64,000 nt of DNA, from assembly GCF_003073045.1 (NCBI RefSeq), contig NC_037603.1, positions 17,924,192 through 17,988,191 on the forward strand, written 5' to 3'. A program made the translations under genes and the position numbers. The DNA is from Pomacea canaliculata (lineage: Eukaryota; Mollusca; Gastropoda; Architaenioglossa; Ampullariidae). Each line of letters begins with the position of its first letter. The stretch's first letter is position 1. Below the pieces are notes generated by a model. The model ran no database searches, was not told the origin of the DNA, and worked only from the letters and a program-made list of their open reading frames with translations. Positions 25,301 through 37,300 of this stretch are shown piece by piece.

Positions 25301-28300
25301 AAACCCAGTCTGTCCTGCAGAAAAGTTATTTCAAGACGTTCAGTGTACCTGACACAGTTACTGTTGGGTTTTGTTTTAATGGAAGTTTTTGTTATTTACT
25401 AACTTCTTAGTACTTAGGAACAGTAGATGTGCATAAATAAGTTTACATATGCAAGACAGGGAAAAGAAAGTAGTGGAGAGAGACATGGGGCAGGTAGGAG
25501 AAAAGGAGGGACCGAATGATACGCGCGGGGAAAGGGGTTGGTGTGGACAGAAGGGCAGACCATTAAAGCATGTGCAGACTGTGTGTAGCATGTGTTGAGA
25601 ATGTAGAGTATGTGTTGAGAATGTGCTAAGGTCTTTTATCACAGTCATTCTCATTTGTTAAGCATAAGAATAATATATGTGTGATTTATAGAGCGCATAA
25701 TCATGCTCATGAAGGACATGCAAGACAAGTTGGGGACATGGACAGAATACACAGGACAGAAGGAGAAAAAACTATGCAGACAAGTAATAAAAAGACAAAT
25801 ATAGAAAACACAAAGAGGAATCATGGAACAAACAGTAAGGATGGAGAATGTCAGAAATCTGCAGAGAAAGAATGAGCAGGCATACTAGTCAGTTGTGTCT
25901 AAAAAGTATGGAAACAAATATTAATAAATAAATATGACATAACTGACACAGTACAAATAAAAGTACCTGGAAGTCCAGGGTCACCAGGATCACCACGTGC
26001 TCCAGGAATTCCATCAGGGCAGATACCACAGTCATCACCAGCTAAGCCTAATTGGGAAATACGGCAATAGCTAACATGTTTTAACTCAAAAGCAGCAAAC
26101 TGACTTGCCAACAGCCTGTGGCATGGCATGCTGCAGCTGGTGAAAATTTTGTCAAATGGTCCTACAACTACTGCATAACAGAACTGAATCATTTCTTAAG
26201 AAGTTACTTTCTTGATACCAATTCAGAATTTGCATTATTTTTCATCAAATATAACTGCAAAGCAAAAAACATGTCTATGTGGTGTGATTTTCAATGTGTT
26301 TCTTGAAAAATTTTTTTTGTGATAGTCCATCAGAGCTATTATATATCTTGTGATTTCCCTTGTTTGTGATAATCTTCACTCTAGGGTGAGTCTACTTAGT
26401 GAGTTAATAACTTAATTTTTTAAAGACATACTAAGTTCTCACCATAACTCTTTTTTCAAGTTATCTATAATACATATTTAGCCACAAAGAAAAGTGACTG
26501 CTTTGAGTTGATGTCTTTTTTGTAAAATAAGTGTTGAAGAGCATAGCCATCATCCCTAAACAGTTTTTGTACAGACTATGGAAGCTAAGCAGTATATTTA
26601 CCTTTGACTCCAGGTAGACCAGGTAGTCCATGTTCACCTGGCTGTCCTGTGTCTCCTCTGTCACCTGGCAAACCAGGTGCACCAATAGGACCAGGAAATC
26701 TAACAGGTGTGCCAGGTAAACCTCTCTCACCAATGCTACCAAAATCACCAGGTGGACCAGGTAAGCCTGGTAGCCCATCTCCTCCACGTAAACCAGGAGC
26801 ACCAGCTGGGCCCCGAACAGTTTCTCCTTGCAACCCTTTTTCTCCAGGATCACCAGCCAACCCAGGAAATCCAGATAAGCCATCAACTCCATCAACACCA
26901 GGAAGGCCTGCGATATACACAGAAGTTTCATTCTTGCTGCATTTAATGTTTTGCAGTGGCAGTCACAGAATTACACAAGTCTGAAATATACTGTTCTCAA
27001 ACTTTGCTTTTTGTTACATTTGGACTGCACTGTGGATTTTGCTTACTGATGTGAGTGCTGAAGAGAAACAAATGTACCCAGAGGCCAATTTTGACAAAAC
27101 AAAAAACAGTACCCTTGAAAAAAACCATGCTGCACACCAAATATACAGATCAAGATTTGCAAAATACAAGTATATCACTGGTAACAGGTTGATCTTGCAT
27201 TATGATCCATACAAAATTTTATTACAAAGTTTGTAATAACTATAGAAAAGTAAACAACAGAAGAACAGATCAGGTATTAAAACAAGGTCAGCACAGCCTT
27301 GTTATCTGCACCAAACTAGGTTGTTATTTTTTTTAAATTTAGTATTTAGTCTAGCTACAATTTACTTCAAGCATGTTGATTTCACTCTTAAAATAGTTGA
27401 CCCACTTAATATATCACATCCAAACAGTCCCTGAATTGTATGCATTGTGTTTCCTATTAGGAATGTATGAGCATATTTGTATGCATACAGATATGACTGC
27501 CCCTGACTGATATTCACCTACATGTTGTGCCTTGTTGCTTTTACTTTTGCATATGAGCATGATTTCTTGTGGTTCATGCATGCTACAACTTTCTGCCAAT
27601 TCAAAGTCTTTCACAACTGATAATTGTTGTCAGTCAGCATACCTGGTTCACCTCTGTCGCCTTTCTGGGAATCTCCAGGAATACCGACCTCCCCAGGCCG
27701 ACCAGGTTGACCAGGTAGTCCAGGAAAACCTACTGGGCCTTCCCGACCTACCTCTCCATCATCACCTGTACACCACAAGTTATTTAATGAGAAAGTAATG
27801 CAGCAAAGGTATGTTAGCATTACTACATATTACTCTTAACTTTTGTAATTGTGTCCACTCTGTCACAAATTTATAATCAAAAAAATTTTTTTTTTCAAGT
27901 TTTCTTTAACAATGCAGTAGATATATATTCTACTTAGATCACTGTTTTCTCTTTTGAAAAATGAAAGCCAGCTGAAAAATTTAAGATAAATTAAAACAAG
28001 TCAAAACTACTACAACATAAAACCAGTGGCACATTGGAAGTCAGTAAAATCAACATTCAAAATTGCTGATGCTGGAAGACAATTCCCAATAGTTGTCCAG
28101 CACTAAATTTTCAAAAGCAGAGTAAGAAATTTTGTGATAAATTTCACTGTACTAGATGTATACACCCTTTGTAAACATATGTAAGCTGCAAGATTTCAAA
28201 TTACAGATGTATCTGAACAAGATCCAGACCTACACTTATGTATTTAAAATTACATCCTACACTTATAAGGTACATTTGTCACAGTCTGGAACTAAAATAT

Positions 28301-31300
28301 ACACCAGTTTAATCCACTTCACACATGGTACTTACCTGTGAGACCTCGTGCACCTTTAGGACCAGGAGGACCAGCCCTGCCTGGTGGTCCCTCTGTACCT
28401 TCATCTAGTTCTGGAATAAACTCTCCTGGTGGGCCCTACATAAAAGGAACATAGGGTTAATAAGGTCTTTGATGGTCTTTGTTCCTTTGCAATGAGTTGC
28501 TCACGTTAGTATTGCTACCATAAATTTCGGTCTATTGAGCACACCTGTATATAAGCCACGCCAATTATATTTTTTTTTAATCTCTGATTTTTTTTCACCA
28601 ATAAGCCACACCAGGTTTATACTCCTCTGATATATATATAGCTTGAAAGCTGCATTGTAGGCATTTAATCTCATTTTTGGCAGGATGAGGGTGTGTGTTT
28701 TGGCAACTGATCTGAATGCTTCAATTGTATGTGGCTTTGATTTAAAATTGTGAACAGTTAACACTCTAAAATTAATTGGAATCAAATATGTAAACAACCC
28801 ACATCACTGTTTAAGCTGCAGGTTTTAAAGCTGGGAAAAAAATTAAGTCACTGCTTATAGTCTCAAATTTATGGTAATTTGGACTTAAAACTGAAAAACA
28901 CATATAAAGCATACAGAAGCAGAAGTAGGAAAGTATGTTTTTATCATTGCCTGCTCTTTGTATTTTCATGTGTGTGTTTAGATGAACATTCACATAAGTG
29001 TTCTTACAGGAGGACCTTGAGGACCTGCACGTCCAGGGTAACCAGAATCCCCAGCCATACCCTGTGGAAAAGAGAAAATTTTAAAAGCTAGCAACGCTAT
29101 TCTTCAAAAATAATTATAATATATGATACATATTATATTATTAATACTGATGTGACCTTTTAGAGAGGGGTATCCCAGCCAAAGCCAGGCTCTCCATGCA
29201 TTACAAACACAAAAACATAAGACAAACAAAATTCCTGTGGCTCTGCGAAGTTAATGGGAATGCAAGGTCATTCTTTTGCAAGATGATATTCATAGATCAA
29301 AATTTCAATGAAACAGATCTACTATCAATGGACTGGATCAGAATAAATCAAGCATACATCAAATCATCAGGAGAATATCCAGATGATCACAAAGCAGAAA
29401 TTGCAGTAAAATGCTGAAGTGCATGACTGTTTGGTACTGATGTAAAATCTATCCCAGGGATGACTTGTAAAAATGGAGAAACTGTGACGGCATCAGCCAG
29501 AGAGGATTAACATCAATGGGAAATTTGATAGTAGCAAAAGAATAAATAAAAGCCCCAGAGAAGTAAACAGTCCAACACAATGCGTAAGATATCAGAAAAA
29601 ACTGCAGATGGCACAATAGGCACTACAAGCACAACAAATCCAAGACAAAAATGAAAATACAGAGAGCTGAATCTGAATGCTGTTAGGCAAAGGGACGCCC
29701 AGTGAAAGGACTTCATATATTAGCTTTGACTGTCCTTTAAAAAGAATTTATAACATTTTCAATATTCATATTTTTTATGAGACTTTTACAACCACAAGTA
29801 CCAGAATTTAAACAAGTGCTCACTGCTCACCATTTAAAAGCAAAAGTCAAAACTATTTGCAGTCACATCAGTTATGCATACACTTCTAGTCAATACATCA
29901 AAACTGCTTAGTCACATCAATTGCTATTCAACAGTAAACATACACACCATTACACACCACACATACCAATCCAAATGAGCTGACAACTGATGACAACAGA
30001 ACACCTTAAAGTAGCTATTGGTACCATTCCATTACTCACTTGCAGGTATTTATAAAAAAGATTTTCATTACATCTCATACCTTAATCCCATCAAGACCTG
30101 GCTGACCAGCAAATCCTTTCTCTCCCACCATTCCTTTCTGTCCGTATGGTCCGGGTGGACCTTCTTTCCCTCGTTTACCCTGTTACAAAAAAATATTGTT
30201 TAATAATGCATTTAACTTACCTACAAAGGCCTGTCAAAAAAATTGTAATATGTCCTCTATATATGCATTCTGTCTATGTAAAAAATAATATGATTTTTCA
30301 TATAAATGTCTGCAACAGAATAATTAGTGGAGCCACAATAATAAATGTGTAAAAACAGGGTAATTAAACAGTGGTGCCACAACGATAAAAGTGTAGAAAA
30401 AGGAAAATTAAGTAGTGGTGTCACAATGATTAAAGCATAGAAACAATGATAAAAAGTGTAGCTTCACAAATGAACAGCTTCTTGAAAGCTCATGTATTTT
30501 ACCACTTCCAGCTTGTTCATCACATGCTCCTCTTTTGGAATTGACTATCCCTGAACCATCAATACTTAAACATGCTGATGAGCAGTAACCTACATAGTTA
30601 ACTATTTATCCATTTCCGAATTTCTTGCTCAATGGCCACATAAAGCTGTTTTTGTAAGGATAAATATTTGAGTGAACTGCAATGAGTTCAACAAGTTTAT
30701 AAGCATGTCCAGGGAAAACTACAACTCACTCTGCGACCTGATGGACCATCCATTCCTTGAGGTCCCTTGACACCAACTGGACCTACATCTCCCTGAAAAT
30801 AATAAGCAGTATTGAAGAAAAACAAATAGACAGCTTAAATTTTGCCTGTTACTGAAAATCTCTGGTATGTGTTAGCCTTCATTATGAAAACCATCCATGT
30901 GTCCTACAAATAAATTTGGATAAACTGCCATGAAGAATAAAGTGACTAATGTCTTAAGTGAGGGATCCTTCTTAATATGACCTCAAAAAGTATCACTAAT
31001 TATCAAATTTTAAACCTTGATCCAAACTTAGTTGTGAACTAAGGTCCAGAATAAAGTAATAAAAAATGTCAAGTACAAAGTCATCATTCACATGCATGAC
31101 AGCAGCCTTCTTCAATGAGTCAGTTATAAATTTGTGTAAATTAAGAAATGGAATCTAGATCACTCAATCACTCAAAAGCTGGTCTACTTATCCAGGAGAA
31201 TTCAACAAATATTAACGCCTTCTGCACATCAGTACACCTACTAGGTGATACCAGGAACAAAGAAAGCAAACAGCAGCCATACATATGTACAGTCACAGAC

Positions 31301-34300
31301 TTACTATACCATTTTTCTCTTTCTTGAGTTTTTTTAAACAGGGAATGATGATGATAACCCTCTATAATCTTTAGGCCACCTACTCCTATGTGTGCATTTG
31401 GCAAATGTTAACACACTGGACAAAATCACGTCTATTTTGAGGTTGCTTAGATGTACATTCTAAGTGATTACTAGCCAGATAAAGAAATAGATTATTACTG
31501 TACAGCTACAAAGTGAAAGCATGTGTTTGTTGTGAGACTAAACTTACCGCAGATCCTTCCTCGCCTGTCGGACCCTCATCACCTTGCTCCCCCTTCATTC
31601 CTTGTACTCCCTTTGCACCTTTTTCTCCAGCAAGTGTTATGTTTTCTGGACCTTGCTCAGTTGTTGCTGTACCAGGAGGACCTACATCACCTTTCATTCC
31701 CTAATAACATACCATAAAAACACTCATGTAACACTATATAGCTATTGTGAATAGTCTTTAAAATGAACAAGATGCATGATGTAACTGTGTTTGTTGACAT
31801 GAAGATAAAGCAGAAAATAAATTCCAACCACTCTAGTAATTACCCTGTCATTTAAGTAGCACAGTATCCTGGACAAGGAAACATATTATATTATGCATTT
31901 ATTTTCACAATTTCTTTTCAAGAATCTTTACCAAAATATTGGTTTCCCAGTAATCTAGTCACACAATTACACAGGGTATTTTTTTTTTAATATATAAACA
32001 TCAAGTTTGATCCTGATGCAGCATATTATATAACCATTGAGTTTAACCCTGATGGAGCACATGTCTGGAAATACTTAGGAAAAGCTTACAATACAACTTT
32101 ACTGATCCTCAGAGGAAAATTCAAAATAGTTAGTATTAGCAATATTTACCTTTTCACCAGGGATCCCTTGACCTGGATCACCGACATCACCTTGCATACC
32201 CTTTTGCCCTGGGATTCCATCCAGACCCTTTATTAAAGAGTAACATATTGTAAATAGAAAGCATGCATACTGACCATGATTGGAAGAAAAAGACAAAACT
32301 TTCACAAACAGATTTTTTATTAAAAACCTCAAGGTAAAAAAAAAGCAGTTCAAGTTGTTTAACTTATCAAAGAAAAAGATCTAAATGTTAAAAAATTATA
32401 AGCCCTTCATTTCTTATTGATAAATGCAAAATTTACTTCTTGAAGTGGGGAACTACTATATAAATAAGGTTGCAATCACAACAACAGTTGACTGTTTAAA
32501 AACTTACAGTAATAATAAAGGGGATTAATATAGTTAACAGAAGACTTAATGTACTTTACAAAAGAAAGTCAAATACACAAAGTAATACAGACACTATTTT
32601 CATAAGGACCTGGACCAAAACATATCAGTAAACATCGATGTCATTTGAAAAGACAGATCAACAGACCTAAACATGAAAGAGAAAAACTTGCACACAAGGG
32701 ACATCACTCTTCTATTTTTTTTTTTTTTTTCCCCCATACCTGCACAGACCACAGAAACACTATCCCGTACATAGCAAGTGATGTATCAGAAGCACAGATC
32801 AGCAGTACGCACAAAGCATAATACAGATTTATGGGTAAAAATCAAGAAGAGATGAAAAGAGAGAGAGTAGTCACCTAGCCTCTGGACAGTTAGACAAAGG
32901 GATGTCCCTCTTTTATCATATAAATGCATAAATAAATAGATCTTTATAGTCACACACACACACACACAGATTTCACATGTTACCAACCGGGATACCATCC
33001 TCTCCTGTAGGACCTTTATCTCCCCTCTGTCCTGGAATTCCTCCAAGACCCTGGAGAAAGGTGCAGGAGATCGTGTAAAAGAACAAGTTTACAAGCAGTC
33101 ATTGATTCTGACATGCATGATATAGTATATTAATTCTCACGTTCTTTAGTTCAAGTTTTAGCTTTCACTTTTTTTATGTTAGATTAGGAAACAATAGCGA
33201 TATTTTTCTTTTCTTGAGTGTGTTCTGACAAGAGATGAGCTTATTCTTGGCAATGGTTTTAGCCGATCCAAAAGTTGTACACGTGCATTATAGTTCCATC
33301 TACACCATGATCTTGCATGTTCAGCTTTATGGATTCTGATTGTTAAACAGCAGGAATAACTGTGACACAAGCTGTACCAATTAAAATTAAAAAGTGCACT
33401 GCTCAAATATGTATATACTGACCTCACTGACAATATTTGAAATACTTGGTATCAATTAATCTTCATTTAAAAGTGGTACACATGCGCATTGCAGTTCTAT
33501 TTACAATATTATCTTGCATGTTAAGCATTATGATTTTTTTGTCTATATGAGATCAAAATATTTTTTTAATTCTATGCAAAAAGATTAGTTACCCCTTCTA
33601 GATAACCTTAGTAACTTACATCAATTCCTGGCATTCCATAATCACCTGGTTCTCCCTTTTGTCCTATAGCAACATCTGTAAGTTCACCAGGTTCACCCTG
33701 CCAAAGGTATACATAATGAAAATAGTGGGTGCAGAAAAAAGCAGCTGCTAAGTAAAAAGAAGAAAATGCGCAAAGTAGAAAAGTGAAATTGGGAGCAAGG
33801 CTGCAGTAGAATAAATCACATTTACTGGGATGGGTAAGTAATGACCATAAGCATAATAAATATATCTCAATAATTCGTTAAGTCAAAAATACCAGTGTCC
33901 ACATAAGCACATATGCATACATGAACACACATGTGCATAAACACACATCTGTGTGCACACACACACACATACATTACCCTTCCAGAAACAGAAAAATGTA
34001 AATTATGTAAAATATAATAATACAGAAAAAACAAAAAGTAAAAAACTTCAAATAAAATCCTACCTCCTTATTAAGCACTAACTTAAAGTGATAGTAAATA
34101 TTCACTAAAACTCACCTTGGGACCAGGTAAACCATCTCTGCCAGGTCGTCCTGCCTCTCCTGGCACTCCTGGTAATCCACTCACTCCAGACAAACCCTAT
34201 GTAAAGATGATTATATTTGTCATTTTTTTAAACATCTCTTAAGTAATAAGATTTCTTTAAAAAAACAAACTTCATACTAGACTATCACTCAAGTCATTAT

Positions 34301-37300
34301 TTTATTAAAAATACTATTACCATTTTTTTAATTTGAAATTTTATATTACAAAAATTGTAATAGTTTGGAATCTGGAAATAAGCAACAGTAATCAGGGAAA
34401 AATACATAGTTCTTTGCAAGGCAGAATGGGGAATGTCTAATGGTCAACTTTCAAGGCCAGCAGTATTTTTTTTTTTTTGAAGGGTGCAAGATGGAGGGCA
34501 CATCAAAGTCATAAAATACTCTAAAACTTGTAACTTCCATTGCAGAAAAATTTAATTCTAAAGAACAGAAACAAGTCATGCAATCTGATTCCTTATGTAG
34601 AGGTTTCTCAAAATTCTTGATCATGGTATAAAACAGGGTTTAACTGACTGTTGCTTTACATATACATTTCTCACATAGGAATGCTAATTAAAATATGAGA
34701 TTATCAAGTGTTTCTTTTTCAGATATGTTGGGGAATTTTCCAGAAATCATGTTTGTATACATGGATAACTTGGTAACTTTAATGGTCGTACCTTTGTACC
34801 ATTACATCCTGGGTAACCAGATTCTCCTACTGGTCCTTCAAGTCCTGGTTGACCCTGGAATTTTATTTTTAAAAATTAAGCATTAGATTACAATATATAC
34901 TACTGATCCTCTTTCAATATGGTGTGTTCATGTGGGTACCTGCTGATGCATGTATAAATTAAAATAAGCTATTTTTCTCAACAATTATTTAAAAACAATA
35001 CAGGAAGCCAAATTCAAATGAATGGTGGAACTCTTCTGTCAACTGCAGAAACATTCAAGGAAGTAAATATAACTTACAGGAGTTCCAGCAACACCTGTAA
35101 ACCCAGGTAAGCCAGTGTCTCCCTGAAAAAGAGAAATGTAGTTTGAACGAAGCATATTTGTGACTATAAAAAGTTCTACAGTTTCTGGCTTTAGTCATTT
35201 AGTAATAGCTTAATATATGCGAGTGTAATTTTGTAATAGTGTAAAACAAATTTCACACGTTATTTTTTTTTTTAATTCACACATTTTCACTTAGGTTTTT
35301 AATAAAAGTTCTGAGTATGAAAGCACTGACAAAACTAACACATTTTTATAGTAATAAATTCACCAAAATTTATATTTTTTATTTATAATATATATCAATG
35401 TAATTAAATATTTTTTTATTTTCCATCTCTTGCAGTCTCACACACACACAGGCCTTTACTCCAGAAAGTGGTGTTGTAGTAAGGATTCTTAGCGTTACTT
35501 ACTCTGTATCCTTTGGGCCCAAAGGCCCCTGGCTCTCCCTGATCACCTTTCAGTCCAAATGGACCAACAGGACCTTCAGGCCCCAGGAAACCTGGTAGAC
35601 CCTGAGGACCTTGGAGACCGGGCAGACCAGGAGCACCCTGTAAAAAAATCAATTCTTAATTACGTATTTCACAGAAATTTAATAGTTGGAATTGTAGCAT
35701 TTATTTTTTATCTTTTCACATGATCTCTGTTTTTTATTCCTGTTCCTATAATGTGCACGTGCAGCTGGTAGAAAGTAAATACTTGGGGGTCAAGTCCTTA
35801 TATGGGATGATCTTTATATGGCTTGATCGGCTTCTCTGACTTTTCAAGAACTTTTTTTTTCTTGGTTACTCCTGAATAAACTAATTCAAGTATGTGGTGT
35901 TCTAAAAAGCATTAAGATTTTAATACTTTAGGGATTTAAAACACACCAGTTATTCCATATTCTAGATCTTAAAAGACATTGTTCAGAATTTCAACTGTCT
36001 TTAGTTTTAAAACACTCCAGTCAAGAACCAATGGCAAACCAAAGTACGCTTACCTGTTCCCCCTTTTCACCTGCGCATATGCATATATTTGATGTGCATC
36101 CTTCGCACGCCTGCACGGAAAGAAAATCATTCATGTAGAAAAAATAAATATTGCTGTTGGGAACATAGTCAGCAAACCCCTCATAGTTCGTGTCTGTGTG
36201 GGAGGAAGGTGGGTGTATGGCTGGTTGGGTGGGTGAGAGGGAGAGATCGCAGTATAGGATCTGCTTTTCTCTACAATTATTTTCTGTTGGCAATAATGGT
36301 AAGTGCCTATCTATGAAATTGTCCATGTTCTATTTAAAGCCGAGGACGAAAAATAAATTGCTTCGCGAAAATGTGATATAAGATCCTACTGCATGAGTTT
36401 TCTCGACACGAGCCTCGTTTTCGTATCAGCCAATGACAAGCAAGTTCGCAAAACTACCATTTCTTTTGACTCCTCCCCCACATCCCACTTCGCAGGTGGA
36501 AACAGTGTGTGTGTGCGCCCGCGCGATTTTTATTTCGTCCGTGACTTTTTAATTCTTACCTAAAGTTTAAAATATTGTGTTATCATATTATGTGTTATCA
36601 TCACTGACTTATTTCATTCGCCATCCTTACGCTTAGTCTTTTTCTTTTTCTAGCTCGAAGTGCTCGGGAAAACACAGCAACGATGATAAAGCCTAAATTT
36701 AATTTTGCCAGTGTAAGTGAGGTTGACTGGGGCTGTCTTGAGAATAAATCACTACATAGTTTCCTTGTTACATAACTATCAAGAAGTATGTAGTTCGTTC
36801 CAGTCGTTTCTTCAGCAGAACTCAATTTCCGGCTTATTTCCGTAAAACGCCACGGTACGGTGTAAATAAGACTAGGATAAGTTAGTGGAACTTTTTTTAA
36901 TAGTCATAGTATTTATGTGTATGGGGAGTGTTGTGGATGAAGAGTATGGATAGGTCTGTCCGCTTTAAACAAAAGATGAATAAAGAAAGCTGAACGCAGC
37001 ATGTGGCGGAAGGACAGAAGAGCGTTAAACAAAAGATAAATAAAGAGAGCTGAACGCAGCATGTGGCGGAAGGACAGAAGAGCGAGGTGAGGGGTAAAGA
37101 GAATGAATCGCCATTTTCAGAAAACCTGTGACAATAAAGCACAATTTTCGAACAACTCAAGATCCTACTCTACCACAAAGCACCAACAGATTGAGATGCA
37201 GCTATCAACACACATATGCTAACCTTATCGTTTTAAAAAAAAAAAAAAGAAAATTCATCGGCTGGTCGTCATGCGACATTCCGTCCATACCATCCGCAAC

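Noticed and set aside
29196..29716. Possible coding remnant in alpha1 intron 12
   Set aside because: Short frames on both strands show no known motif and no conserved splice pattern.
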